From: Aquila chrysaetos chrysaetos
Taxonomy: Eukaryota; Chordata; Aves; Accipitriformes; Accipitridae
Reading direction: 5' to 3'
NCBI RefSeq assembly: GCF_900496995.4
Contig: NC_044011.1
Coordinates: forward strand, 13,796,041-13,860,040
DNA length: 64,000 nt
Below the pieces are notes generated by a model. The model was not told the DNA's origin. It did no database searches and saw only the letters and a program-made list of their open reading frames with translations. A program made the position numbers and the translations under genes. Within the stretch, counting starts at the first letter, position 1; each line of letters starts with the position of its first letter. Shown here piece by piece: positions 21,481-32,970 of the stretch.

Positions 21481-23315
21481 CATTGACACCTTGTGGTGGA
21501 CTTGGCCATCGTGGTTTTTAGAAATATATTATTGGTGTATGTCTTACAGATGTCGATTGGTAGACTTTTCCTAGAGGCATTCCACTTGGCTGTTTATACT
21601 TTTTCTTTCAACGCCTCTACTTAAGCTCCCTTGGACAAATACAAACATTAGAACATCAAAGAGCAAAGTGCGGAGTCTGACCTAAACCGGTGTCTCCCAA
21701 ATACTATCCCCAGTTGCATATCAATATCATAAAAGAGGAACAGATATAACCACTGGAGAGTATTTTTTTCTACTCTTCTACTAATCTAGAACTTGGATTC
21801 TCTGCCCCTTTTTTTTCCATAATATTGTTACTTTGACTTCAGCTTAAACTAATACTCTTTTTTTCCCCTTCTGCAAGGCTTGAATATGACCTATGTAACC
21901 TAAGAAAGATGGTCTAAAGGTTTAAAGATCTTCCATCTGTTTCTTTAAGTGAAGCCAGTGCTCCAATTCCACCATATGTCATATATTACGTGTGAGCAAA
22001 AGGATATTCAGATGCTGAAGTTCTTTGAGAATGTTTCCCTGCTGGAAATAACATTTTTACAAGCTTCTGTATTCCCTTCAGTCTCTTCCGAACAGGACCT
22101 CCTGTGGGGAGATCTTGGTAATTCTCATTCCGATGATAGTTTTGAGTAACGTTTATAATTGTTTGCCAATGGCTGTGTATTTTTCGGCAATAACAAACCA
22201 GAGCCAAGTTTGCTTCCCTGCTAAAAACTGCAGCCTGTGCCAGGCTATCGTGGCATTTGTGCCTTTGGTTCCCCTGGAACTGCAGAATGTGGTTTTATTT
22301 ATGAAGTGCATTTTGCCATTTACCACTTCAAGTGGTAAAAGCCATCACGTTCCTCTGCGCTTCTGTTGCTACCCCTCCCAGCAAGTGTTGGTTGCTCTTT
22401 AGTCCTGTTAGGCAGTTCTCATCTCTCTGCAGCTCTTCCACTGACAATGCGAGGAGAACATTAATCCTATAGTAAAACTAGGTCTAATCTGGAAACCAGA
22501 TCACCAGAAGGTGATGGTATCTTTGTCTTGTCTTTGTGTTCAACCTTGTAGTTCATTCAGTTACTATAGTTGATACAGCTTCTTATTTAGCTGTTTTCTC
22601 AGTTGTTTGGGATCTCTGCAGATATTAAATTACAGATACTAAGTTCAGCAAGCTGACAGTCATAGGAGAGCTGGACCCCACTTTGCTCGGTGTTGCGAGC
22701 GTGCAGATGGATGGCAGCCACCCTTTTCAATCTTACTTTGCACAGCAGTACCTTTCCAAGGTTTATTGTGTCATCTGTAATGTACTATACTTGCTTCTAC
22801 CAGCTCTATGTTTCTTTAATTCTATTTAATACCTTTTTGGTCCTCTATGAGAAAATTTATTTCCAGTTGTCCAGTTTGACTGTTTTTTATGCCATCCATG
22901 TTTTGCTGTCTGCTTCTAGTTTATGGTTTTGTTCTGCCATTCAGTGTCCTGATGCCCATTTGTCTTCTGTATGAAACCAGTAGTGTTAGTAACTCCCTCA
23001 AATGTACAATCTTGGTGATGGTAGGTGAAGGATGAACGTTGCTTTTACAGTAGGATTTAAGGTAGTTAAGTGTGTATGGTGGCTGAGTTTCTGCTAGCAT
23101 GACGTTTGATCCTTAGAGAAGAGAAAGCTGTACGAAGTCAGCACAAGCACCTGTGAACGTAACTTTGCCTCTGTTTCTTTCCCCAAACAGCTTTTGCCAG
23201 GAAGACTGCTTTAGGGCGCGATGGGAAAACAGCCTGAGCATGTTGGATCTTGGCCAGGCTAAAGGTATCTATGTCATGGTTTTGACAACAGCAAAACCCA
23301 AAACCAAACAATATT
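21481..23315. other. Intergenic sequence
   Basis: No gene or element recognised. It returns to AT-rich, CpG-poor composition, with T-rich patches such as 21809-21817. Confidence 0.55.
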
Positions 23316-23386
23316 AAAAATAAAAAAAGAAGAAGAAAAAGAAAAAATAAAATAAGAAAGAAAAAAAAAGGGAAAAAAAAAAAAAA
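23316..23386. repeat. A-rich polypurine tract
   Basis: About 70 bases of almost pure A with scattered G and a few T (aagaagaagaaaaag and similar). It is followed by a G-rich purine stretch to about 23600. This is simple low-complexity sequence. Read on the - strand it gives long Phe/Ser/Leu-rich frames that are not genes. Confidence 0.85.
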
Positions 23387-26300
23387 CCTTCAGCTGGGGG
23401 GCACGGGTGAAGTGAGAGGTAGGACGCTATCTGGGCTTGAGCGGGAGGAGTGTGCGGCAGAGCAAGGGAGGAGGTGAGCACCCGGGGCGGGGAGGGAGCG
23501 GGGAAGCAAAGGGAGCACGAAACAAGCGTTTGGGGTGGGTGTGGGTGGGTGGTTTTGCGGAGGTGAAGGAGAGGCATTGGGAGGGGGAAGGTTTTTTTAA
23601 CTTGTGACCCACTCCATAAAGAGTGTGATAGAAATCCTGAGCCCTGTGAGAACAGGAGAAAAAAAAAAAAAAAGTGTAAAAACCAGGGAAGCCGAGGAAA
23701 CTGTGTGACATGGGAAAGGCAAAGAGAAGGAGCTGGCAGTGCGGTTACAGTGAGCAATTCTGATAGTGCTGTTCATCAGCAGAGGCACATTGCCTAATTT
23801 CCTTGCTGCCTTCAGAGGCCTGCCAGCCCTGCACGGCTTGTCCTAACATTCTGGCTTGCTGCCTTCCATGTGCTGTCCCCACAAATCACTGCGTTCACAG
23901 CTTTGCTCCATTTGTATGTCCATTTTGATTGCATTTGCCAAGTCAGCACATCAGTACACCTTACTAAAGAGTTCCTCCGAGCCTGCTGCAAGACTTCAAG
24001 GCAGTGAGCCCAACTCGGGGCAGAGAAGGGACATGGCTAAAACGCTATAAAAACCCCTTCACTATTGATTGCTAGTCCTAGCGCTTTCTTAATAATGCTA
24101 ATGACGATCGGTGCTGTAATATTAAACTGTTCTTCTCAAGGGTTCAAAGCATCCCAGTCCCACCAGCACATAGGAGGTAAATACTACAGCAGTCTTGTAT
24201 ATATGTGGGTGAATGCAGAGCAGACGTTCCCTGAGGCAGAGAAGCAGAGGGCTTGTGGTGGCAGAGTGGATGAGTGATGGCTTCAGGAGTAAAACTGAGA
24301 TGTTCCCACTCCTGGCTTGGGGAAAGTCCGTGCAAAAGGTGAAAGATAATATCTGAATTTTTGTCTTAGATATAAGTACCTGTGTCCAAGATATGAGTCT
24401 GTCTGTTGAAGGCTTTCAGCAGAGGCTTTGGGGATTTTTTTTGACTTGCAGAGGTGGTCTGTCACACTTGAAGTACAGGGCTTGCTTGTTCTTCCCTAGC
24501 AATCCAATATTTTTTAAGGAGGAGAGAAGCTGTAAAACATATCTTGTTCTTTTTAGTTGTTTGTGATTAGTTCAAATATTTGCTTATAAAGTGTGCCAGC
24601 TCTTATGGGAAGTGAGTTAAAATATTAGCAAAAGTTCTCAGAATAATTGGCAAATAAAATAAAAGTGTTTGACACGGAGCAAGATTATTATATACTTCAT
24701 AGACCATCTTATGGCATTAATTTTTATAGTATCTAAGCTCACCAAGTTAGTAGACTTGTCATCAATGTTCTGTGATGGAGAAATTTCTATATTTAAGAAG
24801 ATGTGGGGGGGAGGTACAGTGAGCTGCCCAGGACTGCATCGGGTGCAGAGGACTGCTCTCTTCCCCCTTTTTATGCTGAGGAGCTGTTGCAGGGGTGACT
24901 TCTACCCAAGACTTCTCAGTGAAATATTTGTATCTAGTTTCCATAGCCCCTCACCAAGGAGGGTGTCTGTGGCTTCCTAACTTTTTGGGAAAGGGTGAGA
25001 GTAGAGAAAGGAAGAGGATTCTCTCTTGTGAGTTTTGGGGCTTTTTTTTTAAATCTTAAAATGAACTTGGCAACTCTTTAATCCTCCCTTAGGAAAGCAG
25101 CCCATCGCCTGGAGGATTGCTCCCACTGCTTCCAGCTTCTTCTAAGAGTCTTGACAACCAAAAAGCAAAGAACACCAAGGGCTTTCCAAGCCTGTTGGGA
25201 TTTATGGATTCATTTTCAACTTGGCAACGAGCGCTGGACTCGAACGCATCTCAGCAGAGATACCAAATAGCAACAGCCTCCTACCCTGCCTGTGCAAAAG
25301 CTGCCGCCTCCTTTCTGTTAGCAGCCCGTTCCCTCACCTCAGGAGCTGACAAAGCCAAAAAGAAATCCTCCTGTCTTGGAAAGTGTAAGAGGCTCTGCAG
25401 CAGAAACTCCTGAGTCCCAGATGCTTGTGCTGTGGTGAAATATCGGAACAGTCTGTGCTTTCCGTGGGCTCCGGGCCAGCAGCAGAGTTCCTCTCAAGCA
25501 GGCAGTGACACAGCACTGCTGCTGAGCTGCCCTTCCAACAAAAGCTCCATGAGAAAAAACGCTCTGGTCAGGAGAAGAGCCAAGAGAAATCGAGTTCTCT
25601 TCAGCGCCAAAGTCTGATTTATTTTCTCAGACACTTTCTCAGCAGAATGCACATTCTATGTATTTTACTGAAAGATTCCCCAGAAAGAGACAGAAATGAA
25701 AGAAAAATAAGTTATTAAACATCAAGAGAGGGTTTTGAACAACCACCAAATTCCTGTGCATCCTCAAAGGAAAAGGAGAAAAGCTTATGCACATGTGTCC
25801 AGCAAGCCAAAGGCCCTATAGAAAGGCAGCGTGCCAATTTTCCTATAGATTTTAAATGCTTTCTGTATTGAAATATGTAACGTACATTCCAGACATAAAA
25901 ATAAATGTTGACATGTATGGTTATATCCTGCCCCATTGCTGTGTGTATATTTTCCAAATGCTGTCATTTGGGACTTGCTCTGTTTGAGTATGTGGAAGGT
26001 ATTTTTCCACTCTGCATTCACACTTTCTCTGTGAGTGTACATATCTGTACAGCAGTAGCTGGGAAAGCTCCGGTACAGGTGCTTAGGCAAGCCAATGAGC
26101 CTGGCCTTGCATAGGCACAATATCGGCATTTAATCCATGAAATGTCTCGGGTCGCTTCAGCGTGTTAAGTGTGGTGTGTGGCATATTTCAGCGCAACTAA
26201 TGATGGCTGTGGAACTCAAGTACTGTTCAAAGCATTTCACAGGGCATTTATGCCATAGTTTTGTTTTAATGTCATTTCTCATCTTTATGTAATATGCAGT

Positions 26301-27189
26301 GGATAAATTTATAAGCCATTCTGGTGATCCAGTTATATATATTATGACTATAGTTAAAGGAAAATTCATGACATATGGAAAAAACCTGTCACATTCTGTG
26401 AAGATAAATCATACCTCCAAATCCAAATTAGAATTTCTTGGAGCCCACCGCATGGCCATAAGAGGTTGAATGGATACAGCATGCTTATTTCCTGAAGATT
26501 CTTCAACCACCACCACCAAGAAAAAAGCTGCTGGTGGTTTGCAGAGGGAAACAGGTCAAACTATCACCACCTTCAAAAAATGCATCATGTGATAATGTCA
26601 CTAATGGTAAATTACTACTCCTCAGTCACCTTTTTGAAAGCAAGAGAATTCAGAGTTGTCAGCGAGGGCCATGTTTAATTCCTGCCTAAGAGCAACATCA
26701 CTGATTGCACTTCAGAGAAGAACCTAACAGAGATAGTGCAGGGTCAGAGAGTTTGTAAATCCCACCTGAATGTTGGACTTGATGAAGCATCAGTGCTAAG
26801 AGGAATGGAAAAGAAAAAAAAATAAAAACAAACAAAAAAGAAAAACAGAGACATTTTTCAGAATTAAGTGTTCTAGATGACCATTTTACAATGTGTTAAA
26901 GCATTTTTAAAACATGTCACACTGACATACTTAAACTTTGGTAAAATGCCAAAAACCTTCAGGATCAACCTTAATATTTGAATTATAACCTGAAGAATTC
27001 AGTGGAATAATGCAGCGATTAGCAGCTTTACTGCTTACTGAAAACCAAACATGTCCCAACAGAACTCAGTTTAAATGTTTGTCATCATAAATCAGCTGTG
27101 TAATTGCATTATGGGACCATGTTTGGTAATTAACAGTTAAGTCCACAATTGTTTTCTTGTTTGATACAACAGAGACATTTTAAAGCTCT

Positions 27190-27190
<1 letters not shown>
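23387..27190. other. Intergenic or distal 3' flank of ZC3H12D
   Basis: No gene recognised. A minus-strand AATAAA (TTTATT at 25618-25623) could mark a distal end for a long ZC3H12D 3' UTR, but transcript evidence is needed. A 15-base A-run lies near 23659-23673 and an A-rich patch near 26814-26845. Confidence 0.5.
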
Positions 27191-27222
<32 letters not shown>

Positions 27223-27227
27223 TTTTT
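27191..27227. repeat. Poly-T tract interrupted by one C
   Basis: T12, one C, then T24. It reads as poly-A on the strand of ZC3H12D transcription. It is a variable homopolymer with no retroelement body recognised beside it. Confidence 0.9.
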
Positions 27228-27978
27228 CCCCTCGGCATCATCTGGATTTCTTCTTTTTGAATTAACAAGCCCGAGTCCTCAGTCTATGTCAGGACTTCCC
27301 TGATTTGACTTACATCGGGCGTGATCCCTGAGAAGTGTACCTGCAGCTATCTTCAAGTGCTCTGGTGTACCTCCACCACCCCTGCTAGTCTGTACACAAC
27401 TTTGGTTTATAAACATGAGATGCATCTTTGAAAGCTTACTGATACAGGGCTGGGCCTGTATCAGGCAATAATATGGACCCAAAGATGCCTTCTAGCAGAG
27501 AGTACAGCCCTGTGTTAGGGAAAATAGGCCAAATAATTACTTTTTACGCTAGCTGAGCAAGCATTCACAGGGGTCTGTGGAGAGCCCTTTACTAGGAACC
27601 ACAGAGCATGGTTCTTTTACGGTAGTTGAACAATAGGTCAGGACTTTAAAAACATGTCTATTGTGTTAAGGCATTAACAAAGTTCTATGCCATCCTGAAC
27701 CCAGTCATCAGTGAGGTTCAAATGCTGACAGCCCAGTTAGCCTGAGCCCTCCCGTTCACTCCCATGGCAGGTGAATGAGATCCCACCACAATGAACGGCA
27801 GTCTTTGCCCTGACTTGATGCCCCATGCGACACAGCTGGTTGATGCTTGGACTTGCTCTCCTGGGACAGCTATAACCCTTACCATAAAGCCCTTTAATAA
27901 CACTTAGTTAAGCCTCAGAGTAGCATCTTTTTTGCCCCAGGACTTGTGCTTGTTGGGAAAGGTTTGACGGGGACAGTT
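27228..27978 (-). other. ZC3H12D: Probable ZC3H12D 3' UTR, extent unknown
   Basis: Sequence directly downstream of the ZC3H12D stop codon on the minus strand. It has no coding features. I cannot set its end, because candidate signals exist at 27893-27898 and much further away. Confidence 0.4.
27893..27898 (-). terminator. Possible proximal ZC3H12D polyadenylation signal
   Basis: TTTAAT on the + strand reads ATTAAA on the - strand, 81 bases after the ZC3H12D stop. This would give a very short 3' UTR. Distal signals such as the one at 25618 remain possible. Confidence 0.25.
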
Positions 27979-29012
27979 TCACAAGTTTCTGTGTCTTTGA
28001 ATCAGTAAAGTCAGGCTAGCAATATCCTTGATATCGGGGTACAAAGCCATGACGTGGTTCACCTCGCTGTAAGGGAAAAGAGAGCACAGCTCCCTGTGTA
28101 CGTTTGCCTGCTGGGCAGAGGGTGGCCTTGCAGCCGGGGTGGGCCAGTAGTCACCGTAAGAGGCATCGGGGTAAGCATGGGGTTTCTGGGAGAAGCCCAG
28201 TCTGTTGCTGGAGTCTAAAAGAAAGGGCCACTGCGGGGGCCGGCTGGGGAAACGGTGCTGCTGATGCTCACTGTACAAGTGAAGCAGGTCTGGGGGAAGA
28301 GCTGCGGACTGTGGCAAAACAAGGCGCTGAGTCTCCAGGGCCTGTTTGTGCTGACCACCATGAGGGGTGTAGCGGCTCCTCTGACCCATCCCGTGCATGC
28401 CGCAGCACTCCTGAGGCCAGCTGTGGGCTGGGTGCATCCCGCCCGGCGCCGGCGGGAGCACCCTTTGCTGGAAAGGGCATCCCAGTATGCAGGTGTGGTC
28501 CAAGATATGGGGGTGATGAAGCGAGTACAGGTTGTGCCTGAGGTCACCGCAGCGATGAGGGCTGTCCGTCACGTCTCTGTCCTGAGAGGTACGTATGGAC
28601 CAGTTGTAGCCGTAGGTGTCATCACCAACGGATAGCGCTGACATCTTCTCCAGGAGCGGCTGGTCTCGCAGCAGCTCTGGCTGTAGCAACCTCTGGTCCA
28701 CCCCCAGGTCAGAGCCGGGGCTGCCGGCCAAGGCACTGGCTGGCTGCTTGGGACAGCTTCCCTGGGACCACCCTGGGTAGCAGGAAGCCCCTGCGCAGCC
28801 ACTGGCTTCTTGCAGTGTTTCTGTGCAGGCGTCAGAGAGTACAGGCTCTATTCCGGTCCTGTACGGCAAGCGGCTGCACTTCTCCTCCTCTTTCCCCAGG
28901 CTTAATGTGACCTTGATTTTGGCCCTGAGTTCATCAGCAACCGAGACCTGAGCTTGATGTGGTCTCTCTGGGTGGTAAAATTTGCATTTATTGCCATAGG
29001 TGCATTTTTTAC
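27979..29012 (-). CDS. ZC3H12D: ZC3H12D last coding exon: end of CCCH finger, long variable tail, conserved C-terminus
   Basis: This exon carries residues 290-632 of the predicted protein, after two bases that complete Gly289, and stops with TGA at 27979-27981. It opens with [16 protein letters not shown], which supplies three of the four ligands of the CCCH finger (C-x5-C-x5-C-x3-H with Cys286 from the previous exon). ADELRAKIK follows, as in other ZC3H12 proteins. About 270 residues rich in Pro, His, Ser and Gln then follow with little conservation. The last 40 or so residues ([19 protein letters not shown] ... LTLLIQR) match the helical C-terminal segment shared by the ZC3H12 family. The finger binds RNA near stem-loops. 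The acceptor ctttcag is preceded by an uninterrupted T30 tract on the sense strand. Confidence 0.95.
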
Positions 29013-29019
29013 CTGAAAG

Positions 29020-29052
<33 letters not shown>

Positions 29053-29701
29053 AACAGGAGGTTGTCGCTAGCACCCACATTGATTAACACACCCATCACT
29101 TCTCCTCAGCACTGTGCATTTGCAGGGGCATGGTGAGCATAAACAGCAAAGAGGGGAAGTGCTATTTTCCAATTCAGTACTTTTGACCCCAGATTTAAAT
29201 ATTGGTGACCTGGTATTGCAGGGTGAAGCAGCAGTGAAAGCAAGTTTCTGCTATTTTGGAAGTGTGTGAAATTCATTTATGTTCCAGTTGCTGCACTCAG
29301 TGGGCTGGGAGACCTGCTGCTACAAAGGGTTGCTTTAAAAAATGGTATAGGGATTTACCTCTGAGAAACCTGCACATTGCTGGACAGCTGTTGGGCAGGG
29401 AGAGAGGGGAAATATTTGGATGGCCTTTCCCAAGCGCTACAATGCAAGTCCACTCTGCAAAGTGAAAAGGGTGTGCAGGCTGGGGGGGTCAGCACAGCCA
29501 CAGCCTTCGCTGAGGCTGACGCCACTCAAGCAGGAGAGGAAAAAGCATCACGCGTTTGAGCAGCCCTGACCCAAGTCCCTGCCACGCGAAGCGGGACAGC
29601 ACGTGGCAATGGCGCTTGCCCTTAGCCGAAGTAAAGCGCTGCTGGGAAGCAAGGGCCAGGAGGAAGAGGGGTGGCAGTTCACAGCACAGGGAGAAACCCA
29701 C
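29013..29701 (-). other. ZC3H12D: ZC3H12D intron 4
   Basis: Intron of 689 bases inside the zinc-finger coding region, phase 1, with donor gtgggt and acceptor ctttcag. Its 3' end carries the T30 tract (A30 at 29020-29049 on the + strand). Otherwise non-coding. Confidence 0.9.
29020..29049. repeat. A30/T30 homopolymer at a splice acceptor
   Basis: Thirty uninterrupted A on the + strand, read as T30 in the ZC3H12D transcript, ending seven bases before the exon. It serves as the polypyrimidine tract of that acceptor and is likely to vary in length between individuals. Confidence 0.95.
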
Positions 29702-29808
29702 CGTAGGGGCAAGGCTGCCATTTTGGTTCAGGAAGCACTGGCTTTTTGCTGAGGAAGTTATTAAGAGTGGGTCCATGCCGGCCTAGCGGGTCATCGGGAG
29801 GCATAAAC
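29702..29808 (-). CDS. ZC3H12D: ZC3H12D exon 4: end of the RNase region and first finger cysteine
   Basis: This 107-base exon lies between acceptor tttttcag and donor gtgggt. One base completes Arg253. Then 35 codons read [13 protein letters not shown] ... PCPY, and one base starts Gly289. The [11 protein letters not shown] signature follows the NYN/PIN domain in every ZC3H12 protein that I recall. Cys286 (CPYG) is the first ligand of the CCCH finger, so the finger is split across two exons. The neighbouring residues favour ZC3H12D over ZC3H12A, B or C. Confidence 0.95.
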
Positions 29809-31580
29809 CTGAAAAAGAAAAAAGTCACAGAGGTAACAAAAACACCTTGAGCTTTTGGAGCTGAAGTGCAATCACAGCTTGCGGCACCAGCTTAGGGCAG
29901 AAAATCCTCATGCTCCTTTTGTGGCCTGGCCTTCAGGAGTCAGGCTGTCTTACCAGACACGGTGCCCTCCTGCCTGCCAAGACAACAATGCTTCAGCTTC
30001 ATGTAGTTGTTGTTTTTTCCTAATAACGTAAAACAACTGGAAAAGCATGGCAGCTTGGTGTAGCTCTGGCCAGCCAGCAGCCTCAGCTGTGGCAGGATCG
30101 CTTCATTTTTCTCTGAAGTGGCAGCAGCGCAGCAAACTCTTCTGTGGTCCCAGCACTGCGAACCTCAATATCAGCTCCCTTCCACAGCAAACTCACTTTT
30201 CTCTTACTAAATACTTGTAGGAGAATGAGGATTAAAAAGCCAGCAGTTAATTCAGAGTTACAGCTGATCGTGCACGTGGTGTGATAAACAAGCCCAGCCT
30301 TTTTCAAGGATTCAGTAAAGGCTTCCTGCTACAAGGCCAGCGAAATGCTCAGATAAATCTCTTTATTCTTCTATGCCAGTACCTGAATGTGATGCTTCAG
30401 GAAGAAAAGTAATTAGCATCTCTGGACTTATTTGCAAAGGAATCTGCACCACACCCACCCATGGAACAACTCTCTGTCGGATGAAGGGAGTCACGGGCAG
30501 GAGGGGAAGGGATGCACTCAGGGAATTTGGTTATCCACACAATGGGACTGAAACCTCCAACTTCAGGCTGTGGTTTTAGAGAGGTTCCCAAAGCTGTGCA
30601 AGAGGGCCCTGCTGAAACTATTCAAACGGACTTCACAGTAACAGCTAGACTTTCTGAGGGAAGGGTTCTGCAAAGGTCTGGCAATCCCTATGAAATAGGA
30701 AGGAAAATACCATATAAATATTCGTAACCCATTAACTAGGGAAGAAGCCTGGTGGCAGTCAGAGATAATGGACTGGAGCTTTGAGAAATACAGCATGCTG
30801 ATGTTCAGCAACTGCATTCCTGAGAACGATGTTACAGAGAAACTGAAACCCAGTGCCAAGCACTTCCATCCAATTTTGATGGCGAGAGCGCCAAGGCTCC
30901 ATCCTGACCCATGGTGAGTGCTGCGGTGTGAGGCGGCTTCTCCGCTCGCACTCCTCCGTGCACACTGGATGTCTCCAAGTGCATTTCCCCAGCCAAACCG
31001 ATGGCTAGTGAACACTCTGCTGCTAGGAAACTCAGACGAGGTTAGTACATACAGACTGAGGAGCGCACAGCTTAGCCTCGCGGGCACGGTGCAAGTGCCT
31101 TAATGAAAACCTTCCCCAATGGGGATGGTTAAGGGCCAGAGAGACCAGCTTCTCATCTCTCTCTTCTTCTAGAAAGTTATGATTACAAAAGCATAGGAAA
31201 AATGCTGTTCTGCCTTGTAGGGGAGCTAAAAATACTGCCAGATAGCCAGCCTCCTCCCACGGATTTAATTCTGTTTCTTCAAGGAAATAGAAATTAAAAG
31301 ATACCAAGCCTTGGTTTAACATCTCAGTTTGGATTGGAAAGAAGCGAAGCTGGTCACTAATGCTCCCATTCAAATAGAGAAGTTCATTGAAGAGTGACAT
31401 GGGGGGTTTAAGACCAAAGCTAAGGGAGCAGAAACTAAAGAAATTAGATAAGAAAAGTTGCAGTAAATTCCTTTCAGAAAAAGGCTCGCATACTCTGTTA
31501 CTGGTGGGAGGTGCATTGATGTTGGGGCTGTCTTGGCCCGTAATGTTTAAGTTCAAGATTGCTTAAAAACCGTCTCTTAC
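29809..31580 (-). other. ZC3H12D: ZC3H12D intron 3
   Basis: Intron of 1772 bases with donor gtaaga and acceptor tttttcag. It contains two long sense-strand open frames of 174 codons (31032-31556 and 30563-31087). These are in different frames from the coding exons and show no domain, so I read them as chance. Confidence 0.85.
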
Positions 31581-31815
31581 CTGTTACTGACAAAAGAGTA
31601 CATGAGTAGTCGCTGCTCAATAAACCATTTCCACTCAGGGTTTTCATTCTGGAGATCCCGGTAATGATCATTGGAAACAATGATTCCGTCTTTCTCATAA
31701 GCAACTTTCACTATGTAGCGATCATCATAGCAAACTACCCTCTTGCCTTTCACCTTCCGGGATGGGGTGTACACAAGGATCGATTGCTTTTCGAGCTCTT
31801 CAAGAATGTGCTGAT
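31581..31815 (-). CDS. ZC3H12D: ZC3H12D exon 3: core of the NYN/PIN RNase domain
   Basis: This 235-base exon encodes residues 176-252, with split codons at each end (Asp175 and Arg253). It holds the catalytic centre of the Regnase endonuclease. CYDDR places the acidic pair at about Asp205/Asp206, and VSNDHYRDL places another at about Asp224. [17 protein letters not shown] and [15 protein letters not shown] are family signatures, the second being the ZC3H12D form. With Asp121 in exon 1, the four acidic residues that hold Mg2+ in Regnase-1 are all present, so the enzyme should be active. It cleaves cytokine and other inflammatory mRNAs in lymphoid and myeloid cells (family knowledge). Acceptor ccccaccag, donor gtaaga. 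Confidence 0.96.
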
Positions 31816-32830
31816 CTGGTGGGGTGGTTGGCAGAAATAGAAAGGGAAAAAAGTATTTTTAAAAGAGAAAATAATTAATTAATAATAACCAGATCTTAAT
31901 CATGTGCTAGAAACCTACAGGAATCTAAAGATGTTTCAGCCCTTTAGGCAACTTACAGCAGTATGATTTTCAGATGCACTGATATCTGGTGGTTATTTGG
32001 CAACTTGAAAATTAGGTCTTTTACAAAAGCATCTACTTGTAAAATTTGAGATACCCTTTTTTGATTTTTAAGTCTTATCTGTAAAAGGATGGCCTGAATT
32101 CTACACCAGAGGCATAGTGAACCCCTGTAGTGCCCTTTTTACCCTGCTAGATGCTAGAAAGCTCATAACCAGCCCTGACATGAGCTTAACTTGGAGATAA
32201 AATGTGCCTGATAAAATAAACAAACTTCTTTTGCTGCTATTGAGGACACTCTGACTTCTTGTCATTCCTGCTGTGCAGTAAAGGGGATCCCCAGCCGCCT
32301 CATCTGCAGATGCCAAGCTGCTGGCACAAATCTGGCAGATCTATTTCCATACAAACTGAATCTGACCCCCCTCCACAGACTTCAGCTGATGCATTTCCTT
32401 CTTCTGGAAGAGGAACCCACGTGTGTCCTGTACCAGGGTAATAGGCTAACAGATAATAGTCATGCAGTAGTGAACGTTTCGGATACTGCTGCCTTTGGAT
32501 AATGTGTGCAACAATGTCATTGTCTCCTGGCTGGCCTTAAAAGCTCTGTGGACTTGTTGCAAGCTGACAAACTCCTTTAACTCAGCTGGCAGCAAGTTGT
32601 GCTTGTAAAGCAGAAGACTCAAAGCAGCGTAACAAAGCCTTGTAAGCAGTTTTAGTTGCTAGTCAGGAGCTTGCGGCAATAAATTAATGACTAATTTAAG
32701 TGATGGAAACCTGATACACAACTTGCACTGTGCTTGACTTTACAGGGCAAAACTGCACCGGGCTCTTCACATCCCATGTCTCCAACCTGCGCCCAAGGGT
32801 TGCCAAATTATGCCCAGGACGGTGACCTAC
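31816..32830 (-). other. ZC3H12D: ZC3H12D intron 2
   Basis: Intron of 1015 bases, donor gtaggt and acceptor ccaccag, phase 1. No other feature recognised. Confidence 0.9.
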
Positions 32831-32970
32831 CTGCAATGGGACTGTCTTGTCGAGGGGGCTCCTTTCTCCAGAGTGGGACAAAAACCTTGATGTATGTGTG
32901 CCCCCTCTCTCGAAACCAATCCACCGCCAGCTGGATCCCCCAGCAGGAGAATATCTCTTTGTTTCCGTGA
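32831..32970 (-). CDS. ZC3H12D: ZC3H12D exon 2: NYN/PIN RNase domain, N-terminal half
   Basis: This 140-base exon lies between acceptor ttatag and donor gtaggt. One base completes Ser128, 46 codons follow ([19 protein letters not shown] ... [13 protein letters not shown]), and one base starts Asp175. It supplies the first helix and second strand of the NYN/PIN fold. The HGNK motif directly after the catalytic DGSNVAMS loop is retained, as is the RGH turn before the beta strand. Confidence 0.95.

Noticed and set aside
23314..23757. 147-codon Phe/Ser/Leu-rich minus-strand frame
   Set aside because: It is produced by the A-rich and G-rich purine tract. Low complexity, no domain.
28104..28635. 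Plus-strand frames of 145 and 126 codons across the last ZC3H12D exon
   Set aside because: They are antisense shadows of the GC-rich ZC3H12D coding exon. No recognisable domain.
30563..31556. Two overlapping 174-codon sense-strand frames in ZC3H12D intron 3
   Set aside because: They lie in two different frames, neither continuing a ZC3H12D exon in phase. There is no domain or motif, and good splice borders exclude them from the mRNA. Two such frames side by side are mildly unusual but still fit chance.
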